A stretch of 64,000 nucleotides of DNA from NCBI GenBank assembly GCA_963669155.1, contig OZ022591.1:3563797-3627796 (forward strand), written 5' to 3'. This DNA is from Arbacia lixula. Taxonomy: Eukaryota; Echinodermata; Echinoidea; Arbacioida; Arbaciidae. A program made the position numbers and the translations under genes. This document shows, one piece after another, positions 1-12,400 of the stretch (the first letter of the stretch is position 1; each line of letters begins with the position of its first letter). The notes beneath the pieces were generated by a model. The model did not search any database. It saw nothing but the letters and a program-made list of their open reading frames with translations, and was not told where the DNA came from.

Positions 1-230
1 ATCACGAATTCGATTTCTAGATAGAAATGGTTTAGTGTAGTCACGCAATATGGTAATTCTTGATATCAAGAAATCGAATTCTTGATATCATATCAAGAAA
101 TTTTTATCAAGAATATGAATTCTTCATATCATGAAGTCGTATTCTTAATATCACGATCGAATTAGATTTCCTGATACATGTATTAAGAAATATGATTTTG
201 TGAATTGATATCAAGAATTGTTATGTGATT
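1..230. repeat. AT-rich short inverted/tandem repeat block
   Basis: Variants of GATATCAAGAAATCGAATTC and its complement recur six or more times in both orientations, a satellite-like cluster cut by the window start. Confidence 0.6.
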
Positions 231-1010
231 TATTTCGAGCGCAAAATCATTGCAAGAATCAATTTGGATATCGAGCAGAAATGATCGAACTCAAAAGTTG
301 TGCAGATCGAATTGATATTGATTTCCAACGCACAAGTAACGCAGAAATTCAGGGCCTCCTGATTTCGAACGCACTACTTGCGCACAATAACATTTTGATC
401 CAATTTCGAACGCTAGATCGAATTGTGCAGGGTTTCGAACACTATACTTGCGCTCAAAATGAAATTCACCAGCCCCCACAGCGTCCGTCACTCGAAAAAG
501 ATATACAACCTTCTTACACACAGTGCTAAATCAGGGAAAGGGACAGAATATCATATGCATAGGCTTTTATAGTCTACAACAAAAGCATTTACTACGTAAT
601 CAAAATTTCTCATGTTATAATGTCACCTGTTTAATGTGGAAGCCTATTGTAATCACTCAATTACCATTAATTTGTCTAAGCGTAGCCTTTCAAATACCAA
701 CAAAACTGTCGATTTTTATTCAAAAATATTTCATTCCACCTTTATGACCAACAGTGTATTTAGGAGGCACATGCGATATCCTATAGGCGTGATCGGTTCA
801 GCTTCATCATTTACAGTCATGCATGAAAATGAAGCACGCTTCACAACGTCTCCTATCACAAAATCTGACTAATTGATCGCATAGAACCTTGTCACAGGCC
901 GCACGGCCTCGGTTCAAGGCCGTGAGAGCTTGGCGAGAGGATCTATATATATCACTATCACCATCGAGATTTGCATTGTAATACGATTATAGGAGTAAGT
1001 CGGGACATAC
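231..1010. other. No gene recognised
   Basis: The 218-529 open frame is built on recurring TTTCGAACGC and ACTTGCGC words, lacks any family motif and is taken as repeat-derived. The remainder is unremarkable AT-rich sequence. Confidence 0.5.
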
Positions 1011-1020
1011 GAAAGTGTTG

Positions 1021-1022
1021 CT

Positions 1023-1053
<31 letters not shown>

Positions 1054-1165
1054 GTCGCTTGCTATGCCTCACTTTCTCCCTCTCCCCTTTTATATCTCTG
1101 TTCTCTATCTCTATCTCTCTCTGTGTCTGTATCTCCCCCCCTCTCTCTCTCTCTTTCTCAAAGGG
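1021..1165. repeat. CT microsatellite
   Basis: A run of CTCTCT units (1021-1053) followed by interrupted CT/CCCCTCT sequence to 1163. Open frames here are poly-Leu/Ser or poly-Arg/Glu artefacts. Confidence 0.85.
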
Positions 1166-1680
1166 ATAATTCACCCTTAAGAGAAGTTGGTTTCAATAAA
1201 CATATTGTGAAGGTTTGACGAAAATCCATCCAAGAATAAGAAAGCTATGGTCTTCAGGTGCGCTCGAGGTGCTCTTCCGTGTGATGTGTAAAGAATAATT
1301 CGATAAATAGCACTTTTTTTGTTTAAATTTTCATCCAGCTTTGTGTGTTTTTCTACGTATTTCTGATGATGTGTCAAATGCACAGGCAAAAGTATCTATA
1401 TCATTTTGAGAAATGCACATTTTTGAAAAAGACTGTACACAACATATGGGAGAACACCTGGCGGATTTTCATCAAACCATCACGCGTGCGCACACACACT
1501 CGCGTATATTACGTGCGAGGTGTTCTCCCGTATGTTGTGTACAAAATAATTCCATAAATTGCATTTGTATCTGTTTTTGACAACGGAATGATTTTTTTTC
1601 GTACAGGTATGTGTGGAAAAACGTATTTCTAATGATGTATCAAATGCACAAGTAAAAGGATGCACATCTTTCTTTGATAC
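1160..1680 (+). mobile_element. AAGGGATAATTCACCC-type non-autonomous transposon
   Basis: It starts AAGGGATAATTCACCCTTAA and contains an inverted pair GTACACAACATATGGGAGAA (1435) and its complement ending 1541, plus internal duplicated segments (1345-1430 and 1606-1690). Related copies occur at 36590-36870 and, inverted, at 59660-59871. Confidence 0.6.
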
Positions 1681-2480
1681 AAATTGTACCCCAATAATGG
1701 CTAGGCCCTGGGATGGCTGGGTACAATCGGGGCCTCATAACCCCCACCCCTAATTCCCCTCTCTATACGCTCACACATTGTGCACTGCGTTGTTAAAATA
1801 TGGAAGTTATGCATCATGTTAATATAGGCGGACACAAAATCGATCATATAGTAGGCATTTGCCTATTATTCTTTACTAAAATTATGTGAGCATAAATTCA
1901 AACTCCATTGAATTAAGGCATAGCTGTTTATGAAAATATACTCGCTCAGCAAACTTCTTAGATGAGAAGAGAATTGTCACAATTGTTTATCCTTCCCATA
2001 GGGCAGTAGAAGAAGGATTTGATTATACGATCCACCCTCGGACATGCAAGAAAGCAGCATGGTCCACACATTGTACGACAGAAACATTTAAACAAAAATA
2101 CAAATACAAATTTGATGTCATAGTCAACTTTTAATAATGCCCAAACCTAATTGATAGGAGTGTAATATTTTTCCTTAAAGAAAAAAAAAACGTGACATTG
2201 ATTGAAAGCATTCGATATCCGCTAGGTAAATAATACTCTTATGCGTAGAGACCTTCCATGTATCAACTTCGCCTTATAGAATGTACAAGATAAACAAGAT
2301 ATACAAGATATACATGTACTATAACCATGATAATACCAACATAATGACGCTAGATAGGCAGTCAAGCCTTTATATTGTGTATCATATCCCTCATTAATAT
2401 ATTCCAGTTCGTTGATTGGTTGGAAGGGTGTCATATGACCACAAATAGATGAACTGTGTGGAGGAGCAGAGCTCAAAGGG
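1681..2480. other. No gene recognised
   Basis: AT-rich sequence with a short ATACAAG-type repetition at 2281-2315. No splice-bounded coding exon or RNA gene was seen. Confidence 0.45.
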
Positions 2481-2496
2481 AATAAAAGTAGGCCTA

Positions 2497-2545
2497 CTAT
2501 TTCTTGACGTCAAAGGGGAAGAAATGTACTATTTTTGACGTCATG
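2497..2545. promoter_or_regulatory. Paired CRE palindromes (TGACGTCA x2)
   Basis: TGACGTCA occurs at 2505-2512 and 2536-2543 inside a 31-bp imperfect tandem repeat (ACTATTTCTTGACGTCA and ACTATTTTTGACGTCA). The spacing is three helical turns. A CpG-richer stretch follows to about 2730. No downstream gene is recognised, so function is only possible. Confidence 0.3.
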
Positions 2546-2858
2546 TAAAAAACAGTCGCCCTTTTCCCTCTGTCTCGATATCGATTCATCCCAGGTAAAT
2601 GCGCGACACGCAAAATCTACGCGATACTTTTCTTTCCAGCTGCTTTTTGGCGTTTTAACGGAAAATTATTGGGCGCGCTGGGAAGCCCCCGCGGTGTTGC
2701 GGCCGAGGCGCAACTTGAATTTCCGTTGGTTTGCTCATTCCGCAGGAAATAACAAAACATCTGAATCGGGTTTGTTGGTAACAACGGAGGCTTGGCTTGC
2801 ATACACCACAAATAGAAGAATGGTTTCCACATTGTGAAACAACATAGTCCCAGTATTT

Positions 2859-3106
2859 TTTAAAAAATATTTTTTATTTTCTCTCAAATCAGTTGAAGAA
2901 AACATACTTACATAAACTTTATACATTGTACATTGATATTTTGAATTAAACATAAATTGCAATAGTTATACAAACAAAGACATTTTTTTAAAGATATTTC
3001 TTATTTTCTCTCAAATAAATTGAACAAATCATTCTTACATAAACTTGATACATTGTACATTTATATTTTGAATTAAACATAAGTTGCAATAGTTATACTT
3101 TGATGA
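2859..3106 (+). repeat. Tandem duplication, about 124 bp unit
   Basis: Two adjacent copies share ATTTTCTCTCAAAT, TTACATAAACTT and TACATTGTACATT...TTTTGAATTAAACATAA in the same order. Confidence 0.85.
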
Positions 3107-3120
3107 CAGGGGCCCTTTAA

Positions 3121-4760
3121 GGTTGTAAAAATGAGATACATATCTCAATGAATGTTGGATTTCATCAAAGCTCGACAGATTATTCTCAGACAATTGGAAA
3201 GGTTTGTTACGAATGGAACCCCATCTGACATTAACTAGCTACAGCACAGCCCCTCCCCCACCACCTCAGAAATGCGCTTTGCGGTCCATTATTTCAAGAA
3301 AAACGGAATGTTTTCTCGAATGTATCCAAACTGCACAGTAAACAAGGATAATCTAACGTACACATCTGAGGAGGATACAAGGAGGATCAAATATGGCGTC
3401 AAAAATGGCTGCCAAAGCCATGTTTTTAGCTTTATTCTGTTCCACTTTTACTTACAAGCATCAAATTTGGTACATAGGTTCATGACTATGAATCAAACAA
3501 AATTAGATATAGAGGCGCTTAAACATATGTCCTTGAGACGCCATTTTCAAGTAGGCGTCCAAATTGGCTGCCAAAACAATGTTTTTAGCTTTTTAGTTTT
3601 TGAGGCCTCAGAACTGGGGGATATATCCATAATGGCTGGAAATATCTGTCAGAACTCTTGCTTCTCCGCCATACCATGGACCCTATCAAGTGGTATGGTC
3701 CATAGCAAGGCGATGGACCAAGAGTTTATACAGATGATGGAACGAGCAGCTCCTGAAGAGGAACATGACATTGCATTGTGTGAAAAGAATGTCACCATGA
3801 ATCTATCCAAAAAAAAAAATAGGTAAATTAACAGCATTTATTTGCATCTCTTAATGTAGCAAACATTATGTTTCTAAGTTAAGTAATTAGCGCATCAATT
3901 TCATCTTCCCGTTGACATTGTTTTTTTTACGGATTTCTATTCTATCTAGCCTTTTCACAATCAACTATCATGGACCATTGAGTGATGTGACAATTTGTGT
4001 TTTGTTTATTCAAATTTTGGTGGCCATTTTGAAAACTGAATGTTTACATTTAATTTGTTTATATTTTCTATTACAGTTATTTTCTATGGAAATAGTATTT
4101 ACATCACTGTTCTTTCATATTCTGAGCGCCACCGATTGTTCTTTCGCTGTTAACTATCTTACAATGGTTATAAAAAGAGTCTTAAAGATATATTAAAACA
4201 TTTATAAATATTATTATGTCATGATACTGAAGAATGGCGACCTTAAAAACATATTTAGATGCCTCAAAACGATATCTCATTATCTTTCCAGATAGTATTT
4301 TAAACATTTGTTCAAAGTTTGGTGCTTGTCGAACAAAATTAACAGGACGAAAAAAAGTTAAGACATGCACTGAGGGAGGGAACGAAATCAATCCATGATA
4401 GCAAGAGAGTAATTGACATGTAAGGCGCTATGATAATTTCGAGGGTGTGTGTGGGGGGGGGGGGGGGGGGGGCTCCTTGTCTCCTCATCAGATGAGTACG
4501 CGACTACATGTGTATGTTAGATTATCCTTGGTTACTGCACAGTTTGGATAAATTTGAGAAAACACTCCTTTTTTCTTAACATTTTTGACCGCAAGGCGCA
4601 TTTCTGAGGTGGTGGGCGAGGGAGAAGGGGAAAGGGTGGCTAGTTCATGAGAGATGGGATCCCCATTTGTAACAAATTTTTCCCATTGCCTCAGAATAAT
4701 CTGTCGAGTTTTGATGAAATCTAACATTCATTTGTAGATATGTATCTCATTTTTACAACC
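3121..4760. mobile_element. 1.6 kb foldback element with about 260 bp terminal inverted repeats
   Basis: The arm 3121-3385 (GGTTGTAAAAATGAGATACA...) is repeated inverted at 4485-4760. Both include CCCACCACCTCAGAAATGCG and AAGGATAATCTAAC. The interior has a direct pair around 3385 and 3545 (TGGCTGCCAAA). Open frames in it are short and unrecognised. Confidence 0.75.
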
Positions 4761-4849
4761 TAATTAGGTCCTCTTTAGGAAGGTGACTTCTTTCAACTTG
4801 ATTAAAAGACAGTCATGTACCTTTGAGAAAAAGTAACAAAACAAGTGGA

Positions 4850-5515
4850 CTCTGCCCCCTGCATTCGGCATTCGGGGACTCCCCCTCCCCTTGCCACTTG
4901 CGTAGCATCATTTTAAATACTTAGGTACCTATTATTATTTAGTTATTATGTATTCTTCTGAAAAAGTGAAAAATAAGAGGAACTGGAGGCATTTTTTTTT
5001 TTTTTTTTTTTTTGGGGGGGGGGGCTACCTCCTCCCAGTTCCTTGCCTTTTGTGTCCCCCATTCTAACAGCTTAAGCTCCCTAATACTTAAGGATGGTTC
5101 CAGCTATTTATTCTTGAGAAGAAGTATTAGAAAAATAGAAGAAAGTTTCCCCTTGGGGCGTTTGGGGGATAACCCCCCCCCCCCTCCCCAGCCCCTTGCC
5201 ACTTGTGTACCCCAAATTTAACAGCTAATGTTCCCTATTACCACAGGATGATTCCTATCTAGTTTGGTTAAAATCCAGTGTTTTAAGAAAATGTCCCAAA
5301 ATAAGAGAAAATGCCCCCAGGGGGCGTTTGGGGGCAATCCCCCGCCCCTCTTGCCATTTATGACTGCACATTTGAACAAGGTATGGTACCTATTGCCTAA
5401 GGGTGATTCCTATCAAGGTTTTTTTTTTCAAGTCCGGCCGTGCGTTTTCGAAAAGAAGTAAATAACATATAAGTGCCCCTGGGGAATTTTGGGGCTGCCC
5501 CCAGGTGCCGCTGAA
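4850..5515 (+). repeat. Degenerate tandem repeat of about 120-160 bp units
   Basis: GGGGGCGTTTGGGGG-type blocks followed by CCCTTGCCACTTGTGT and GGATGATTCCTAT recur at about 4870, 5030, 5170 and 5330. Poly-T, poly-G and poly-C runs are interspersed. Confidence 0.65.
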
Positions 5516-6778
5516 AACATTTTGAGATACCTCTGTATCTGTATATTGTTCGAAATATGATTTTGAACATGTGTGCCAAATTTGGTGATTGTACACAAAC
5601 GTGCACCATTATTCACCTTATCCACCCCACTAATGTGGATCGGTCTGTGTATGGGTGTGGATGTCTGTCTGTATGGGGGTGTGTGCGTGTGTGTTTCTGT
5701 GTATGTGTGTGTGTGTGATGTACGTGCAGTTAACACAAATAATGCTCTAAGAGAATAAAGACAGTTAACACAGTCAAGTTTCTATTTCTAACACATAAAA
5801 GTGGCGCAATACCAGAACAAACAATTTATAAACTGTTTCCCCTGCTTTCATATTATTCCTAGAAGGAGATAATGAAATTTGACTTTAACTGACTCGTTGT
5901 CTTTACTCTCGAGCATTATTTTCATTTTGCCTTATTGGCACGATCATAAGCGTGATCGTATTTTGACATTTGTTTATAATTCCATTCACCATCAAGACAC
6001 GGAGGTACACGATGCCTACAGAGAAGAGGACGGATGTTTTTCATCCGTGAACTCCGCGATGAAAAATTAAGCGAGCTTAATTTTTTCCCCGGATATGCCG
6101 GTACGCCAAGGATCACGACGGATGCTTCCCCGGTATATACACGGAGATAACGCGCCGGAGATAACGCGGATGATCCCGAAGTGACGATCCGGTATGATCA
6201 GTGATGCGATCCGTGAAAGTGTACTGACAAAGGCCTTATAAGCAACCGTATAAGCAACTTGCTATACCCAAAACACTTGTACGGAAGTCCGTGTAACGTA
6301 ACTATACGCAAAGACCGGTGAGAAATCCCCTTTCCCCAATTATCGATCCCATAACTACACTGATTTCGAACACCAGTATTCATAGCCATGCTCTTATTAG
6401 GCTTCCCTCGGCCAGGACGCGAGATTTCGTTCCGCAAAACAAATTGATATGGCTTAGAAACACGTTCGGTGATCTTCTGTGTCGCGAGTATACACAATAG
6501 AGTTCTGAAAATCTGAACAATGTCTTGGAGTGTGTAGAGTGTTACGCAGATAGTGTTAGAGCAAACAAGAACAACAACGTATATGCGCATACCGATGAGC
6601 GGTTTGTGATTCGTAACCATACTACCTTGTCAACGCTTAGAATAAGAAATTTAGATAAACAGGTGTAAAGGGCTACACTCTACTTGGCGTGCGTGTATAC
6701 TAGGAGTATATTAGAGAAGTGAGAACTAGAGTGTAACGTGTTGATGGACAACATGAATAATTTACATATAAGGTATAT
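5516..6778. other. No gene recognised; CpG-rich patch at 6000-6200
   Basis: A TG-rich microsatellite lies at 5655-5720. CpG-rich sequence with repeated GGAGATAACGCG lies near 6143-6170. The 140-codon minus-strand frame (6198-6620) has no domain signature, splice context or codon pattern to support it. Confidence 0.4.
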
Positions 6779-6923
6779 GTTATATACATGACGGACATTG
6801 TGCGCGCACGTCCAACAAAAGGCTACTTACACGGAGGAATTTACTTGTGTAATTGCAAACATTGCTTGGATACTTACTGATCGCAGTTCAGCACCTGGGG
6901 AAAGAGTGAAAGTAGGCTCTGAG
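6779..6923 (+). promoter_or_regulatory. Candidate promoter and 5' UTR exon for the CHST15-like gene
   Basis: The acceptor directly before the coding ATG at 9279 requires an upstream exon. The best donor-like match upstream is CTCTGAG|GTAAGT at 6923/6924. It closes a low-complexity-free segment preceded by a TATA-like GTTATATACATG near 6779 and a CpG-rich stretch (TGTGCGCGCACG). This is inference; other 5' exons are possible. Confidence 0.28.
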
Positions 6924-7195
6924 GTAAGTATATGTTTCGATCACTACACGATATGTATTTGTAAGCTTTCATCATAAAATAACTAGTTTTTACGTCAACT
7001 AATGTTGTTGTTTTTTGTTGATGTGATCAACATGCGCATCAATATGCAATACATGTAGTCATCTTAGAAAGGGCTTAAAATTGAGGTACATGTATATTAA
7101 TAATATTTGCAAGCAAAGTAAATTTCCGTGAATGGACAATAAAGTAATCAATTTAATTCAATTGAAGTGTGCATTAATTGAGATGGAAAAGACTA

Positions 7196-7226
7196 CATTA
7201 CACTACACTACACTACACTACATATG
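7196..7226. repeat. CACTA pentanucleotide microsatellite
   Basis: Five to six tandem ACACT units follow CTACATT. Confidence 0.8.
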
Positions 7227-7379
7227 AAGACAGCATCAAAAACTCAATCGGATAATTATTGACGTGCTCTTGATTGTTTATTCAAGCTATTAAGTATGTG
7301 TAAAAATCTCCTTGCATTCTCATAGCCCTAAATTCACAGGTTAAATCTTGTTCACTTATATATGAGAAGTATCTGTTTT

Positions 7380-7668
7380 ACGTCCTCGAAGAATTTGTGT
7401 TATTTCTTGTTTTAGTTTGGTCCTAAGTTGCATCCGTACTCTATATCTATTTATATATACACCAATTTTACCGGGACTTACGCCTATCAAGCTTGCTTCT
7501 AGTAGGTCCCATCATATTTCTCTCTCAATTTCCATCTTATCATATATTGTATATTTATGTTGTATTAAGTTGTACATCCAAGTTGGATATTGTATATTAT
7601 TTTGTTTTGCACATTGTATTCATCGAGAAGTATGAAAATAAATTGAAATTGAAATTGAAAAAAAATAC
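7380..7668 (+). mobile_element. LINE-type 3' end with AAATTG tail
   Basis: Non-coding T-rich sequence ends in AATAAATTGAAATTGAAATTG and a short A-run, the microsatellite-like tail seen on many CR1-type retroposons. No RT residues are preserved; the class is inferred from the tail. Confidence 0.4.
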
Positions 7669-7828
7669 CACCTAACTTGGTTTGGGTCGTTGTATAAGAA
7701 CTGAACTACTATAATGAACATACAAAGCTCATATGTAATTCGAAACAAATTGGTTAAAAAAACCCACGTGTATTCCTATTTGGCAGGCGAAACATGCAGT
7801 TGTGTGGCTTCCCTTCCCTTCAGGTAAT

Positions 7829-7834
7829 TGTATG

Positions 7835-7882
<48 letters not shown>

Positions 7883-8090
7883 CAATGTTCAATGAAGGCT
7901 GCAATTGCTGAAAGTGCTCGACTGTATAACAGCTAATGTAGAAAATTAAAATGGAGTATAGCTTAAGTGAGTTTTACAGACTGTTTCGCCAGAATGCTAT
8001 CAACAACTAATAGCGACTAGTTGTTGGTAGCCTTCTGGTGAAACAGTCTGTACAACCCACCTAAGCTATACTCCATTTAAATTTTCTATA

Positions 8091-8123
<33 letters not shown>
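7829..8123. repeat. Hairpin repeat (7935-8092) flanked by TA microsatellites
   Basis: Arms of about 75 bp (GTAGAAAATTAAAATGGAGT...CAACAACTA and its complement) enclose an 8-nt loop ATAGCGAC. (TA)n tracts lie at 7838-7880 and 8095-8123. This fits a TA-targeting MITE landed in, or expanding, TA repeats. Confidence 0.8.
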
Positions 8124-8136
8124 CCACCTGAAAGTA

Positions 8137-8206
8137 TACTAGAGATAGATATACTAGAGATATACTAGAGATAGATATACTAGAGATATACTAGAGATAG
8201 ACTACC
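8137..8206 (+). repeat. ATACTAGAGATAGAT minisatellite
   Basis: Alternating ATACTAGAGATAGAT and ATACTAGAGAT units, about five copies. Confidence 0.85.
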
Positions 8207-9277
8207 TGTAAACAAACACATTTATTCAACATATCCTCACCGTAAATAAATGCAATAATCAAGGGCCCACTGATTTGCGAGTGATCTGAATGCATGGCTT
8301 GTCAGCATGGGCGAAAATCGCTACCCGAAGGTGGAGGGGACATGTTTTTCCTCAAGAAGCAGCTGAGCGGGGGGGGGGGGGGGGGGGGGGTCAGTCTAAT
8401 CCACTATCTCAAATATACATGCAGGGCTAAGATTAGTATTAATCGCAAGTCACGATGATAATTCCACTAAAAAACATCAGTTGCAATCGCATCGATTTTT
8501 TAAGCAGGTTTCATGACATTGTATCAATTATTATTTTTGTAATTACCTTTGAAATATTTTAGGAGATTATCACGTTTTTTTTAATAATTGTAGACCTTAT
8601 GTGTAACAGATTATTAATTCAGAACACGACAATGCCTATTCATATACCTTCAATATATCAACTCACAAGATCTTTTCTGGTAGATGCATCATGCATTATT
8701 AATGACACAGCTGTGATTTCAGTTGCTAGTGGATTGACATATATGATGGACAATGGACATCATTGTATTATGAACTAGCCATCGAATACACATACACATT
8801 TTAAGACCCAAATGTGTCCAAAAGTGAAAGTCTTATTAAACATTCCAGGTATCATTACATAAATTATGATTAATAAAATGTCATGAAACCTACCTCGAAA
8901 ATATTTGACATCCTTTGACTTTATGATTTGTAAATTTCAGCTTAATTCGAGTTGTACCTTTTTTTATTATTATTTTTGCAAAAGCGTCCAACAGTCTTAC
9001 ACAGCCAGGTTCCCACATGTACATACGAATGGGAACGCCTTGAAAGCATCTGCCAGCTCGGGGTGAAAATGTGAGCTGGGAAAGTAAACAATTAAATCAA
9101 ATATTCGGTTGATGCGCTGTATACACAGTAATACGAGGATAATTTGTGAATTAGTTGGCTGTGAGGATACAATTTCATGTTTTATTGAACGGGAGAACCT
9201 AAATCAATTAGGTACACTGTGTATTAAGTCTTAACTGGTTGAAAAAATGCGGCATTTTCCATTTCATCTTCGTTCAG
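8207..9277 (+). other. Presumed 5' UTR intron of the CHST15-like gene
   Basis: Contains a G-run (8369-8391), a diverged relative of the family A MITE body (8685-8760, GTTGCTAGTGGATT) and a dispersed repeat at 8815-8965 (see 42090). It ends in the strong acceptor before the ATG. Confidence 0.4.
8815..8965 (+). repeat. Dispersed repeat (TTTCAGCTTAATTCGAGTTG family), copy 1
   Basis: CAAAAGTGAAAGTCT, AATGTCATGAAACC and AAATTTCAGCTTAATTCGAG match 42110-42255; a weaker match lies at 36890-37015. Confidence 0.6.
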
Positions 9278-9278
9278 A

Positions 9279-9453
9279 ATGCTGCCCACACGGCATACAA
9301 CGGTCAAGATCGCCAGTGTCCTTGTAGTGATCCTCGTGTTCGTTACCATGGGGATGTTTAGGTTGTCCGGGAGTTTTCTCACTCTCCAAAGGGAAACAGA
9401 TCCAGCCGTGTCGTCCCGGATCTATAGTCGATTTCATCAGGTGGGGCCAGTCG
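9279..9453 (+). CDS. CHST15-like: CHST15-like coding exon 1 (cytosolic tail, TM anchor, stem start)
   Basis: The ATG lies one base after a strong acceptor (pyrimidine-rich tract ending TTCGTTCAG at 9277), so this exon starts at 9278 and an upstream non-coding exon must exist. It encodes MLPTRHTTVK followed by a hydrophobic stretch (residues 11-27). Donor GTGAGT at 9454, ending with one base of codon 59. Confidence 0.88.
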
Positions 9454-12400
9454 GTGAGTTTGAACGGGAAAAGGGTAGAGAAAAGAAATGCAAGTGTTTC
9501 ATAATGCGAGCATGTTGTCAAGAAAACTGGTTTGAGACTACTGTATGTGGGTAGATCGAGCAGGGATGTGTTATGGAAGGATATGAAACAACTTTCTTTC
9601 TTTGAACCCATGCGTGGCACCGCCGAAGAAAAAATGTCTTCTCAGCACGTGCTTTTCAGGTGTTTTAATAATAACGAACAGGATTGCGTAGGAACGGTTT
9701 CTCAGATAGAACAAAAGAAATGTACATAGAGTCTTATTTCGCTTGTCCAGCTCTGTTGGATTGCATCAATACCTTTGTGAGGAAAAGATATATCAGCGAA
9801 CAAAAATAAACAATGTTTCTACTAAAATATCTCAGTTCCACGCAAATGCACGCAAACTCTGTTAGTGAAAATAAACAGCTTAAGATATAATTTTGATAAT
9901 GATCATGATGATTGACTCCCACATTTGTGGAAATCTGCGGAAATTAAAGAAATTTGTTAATTGTGTAAGTAAGAATATTATCTTATATCTCCGTTTGTGC
10001 ATCATTCAACAATTATTTAGAAGAAAACCGAGTACAGGATCTTTAGTGGTGTTGCCCGTAACTTTCTTGAAAATTACACAAAAATGTGATAAGAAACATA
10101 ACTTCCAGAGACAAAACAGTGAATTAAAGATATTGCTGTCCAAGTTGAAAGCAGTTAAATGTCGGTGGCGCGCATGGGACATATTAGCATTGTAGTGATT
10201 GTGGAATGCTGATGACATTCATTAGCACGCTTTAGCATCCATACAGATGTTTGAATATATTATGCTCGAGTTGCTTCTCCTTCGTAACACATCCCTGGAT
10301 AGAGCAAACATCGGTGATCATAGTGGAGACTCTCATTGTGAGTGCCCGACACTAGCCCACTGAGCAATGTCGGACCACTAAAATTATCACTTGAGCGATG
10401 ATTTTTTTTAGACCAGAAACCTCTATAACAATGGATATGACGACACCACCTCGATACCATATCATTTCGAGACATGTTATTGAATCATGGCGTTACAACC
10501 ATTATTTCGTATAATATCTGCATTGTGTTGTTAACAAATATATGATACATTAATATATATATATACTGTGTCTTTATATCCATTAAGGAATACTGTGCAA
10601 ACAATCACAAATTTGCGTGAGTCACTTAAAGAACAAGGGCAATGTCTTTCAATATAATTTCAATCTGATTGTCTGTTTGTGATAATGTGACTTATAGGGT
10701 TTCACTAACCATGTTATCTCAAACATTTCTTCTTTGATAAATTTATTTTAACACAGGCTAGAGATTTACCTGTTGTAGGTTTAGCTTTAAACGGGGGCTG
10801 TTTCCTGCCAGAATTTTAATGATTCAATTTGAATTAATGGGATGTATGTGTTTCCTTTGACAGGATCTGTTGAAATGACAAAGGGCGCCTTTCCCGAGTC
10901 TCTCGCTGGGCCCAAACTTGGGTCAGGTGCCCCACCTCAGCATGCCCCAAACACCACTTTCATACCAGCGAGACTCTACAACCTCGCAAAACCGGTAATC
11001 CATCAATCATGTTTTTCTTCTTGCGATTATCACGATTACTCCAATCAATTCATTTCATTTCAAACTTTATTTAACTTAATGAAATACGGAGGAAAAATTA
11101 ATTAACATTGATAGATGAGATATAGAGCATAGTAAAATATTGCTTGAGCAGGTAGCAGCCAGAATCCTAATCAAGGACTGACCCGAATATCATATTCATC
11201 GTTCAAAATTCTGCGAAGTTGAAAATTATTGCCCGTATTCTGAACAGGGGTTTTATTTTCAACAGTGTACTAAACCTGGACTAACTTTATAGGACGCCAA
11301 TTGAAACACAACGAAACATTATGAGTGCATAGATGCACTGTGCGCATGAGCAGATGAACTGGTACGAATGTCCTCAGCTCAATTGACCCACTCGAAGAGA
11401 GAAATGGAAATTCCATAGATAGTGGATCACGTTTATACCCATGATAATGCAGCTATGACAACAGCGATTCAGCTCTGAGAAGGTAGTGAAAGAACATTCC
11501 ATGATGTGCACTGCTTCTATTATTGATATGGGCCCGCTGTAAAATAACACACAACTACACAGCTTCATGATTAAGTCCCTACTCGTTCTTGATTCAGTGC
11601 AGTGTGCGACCATGATGAAACTATGAACTGGCTTATTGATTTTGTCCTCGGAATCATTATGATACACTGTCTACTTAGTTTGACCTCAAATTAACTACGG
11701 CGACTAATTGAAATTGACCACTGTTGGGATTCAGTGATGAAAATCTATGATTTGGGGATAGCATCAGACTACTTATCTGGCGCCCATAAAGTTAGGTAAA
11801 AAGTTTAGTACAGTGTTTGCGTTAAACCCGTGTTCAGAATACGGGTCCATAACTATAAGAAAGGCCTCGAACGAGAGACATTACAACAGAACACAATACA
11901 ATACAATACCAAGAAGCTCAACGACAATTACGAACGTTAAAATCAAGTAATAACAAAATATACTTATGACATAATTTGTTTCAGAAGCTTGTTTTGAAAA
12001 AAAAAAAGCTGATGGGTGTGAATTGTGTATGCTATGTCGAAGGAAAGTTGGTTCTATTTGATAGGTCCTTGGTTTATAATATATATTAGCCTTTGAACTG
12101 GGGAGAGGGTGCCTCTAGAATCTTCAAAACATAACCCTGTCTAAATATACTGCACTCAAACGTATACCCTGCAAACAGGCTCTCGTATCATTAACAACGA
12201 CGCAAACAAAATAAGGCCAGCTAGATTATTATAGTGATATTATAACGTTATTTCATCGCCTGTACCTTTAATGATTATCGGAAAATAAATCCTATGCCAA
12301 TACTTATCTTTGGGAAACATACCCTATGACAATATTTGTGTTCCCATCAACGTGTATCATCAAGGAGGCTTGAAATAAACCCTGTGCTAATATGTGTTCT

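Noticed and set aside
218..529. 103-codon plus-strand open frame near the window start
   Set aside because: Built from repeating TTTCGAACGC and ACTTGCGC words beside a satellite-like block; compositional.
6198..6620. 140-codon minus-strand open frame
   Set aside because: No domain, signal or splice context. It lies in a CpG-variable, gene-free stretch where chance frames of this size occur.
8137..8206. Regular short repeats as a CRISPR array
   Set aside because: Units are contiguous with no unique spacers, and the genome is eukaryotic; it is a minisatellite.
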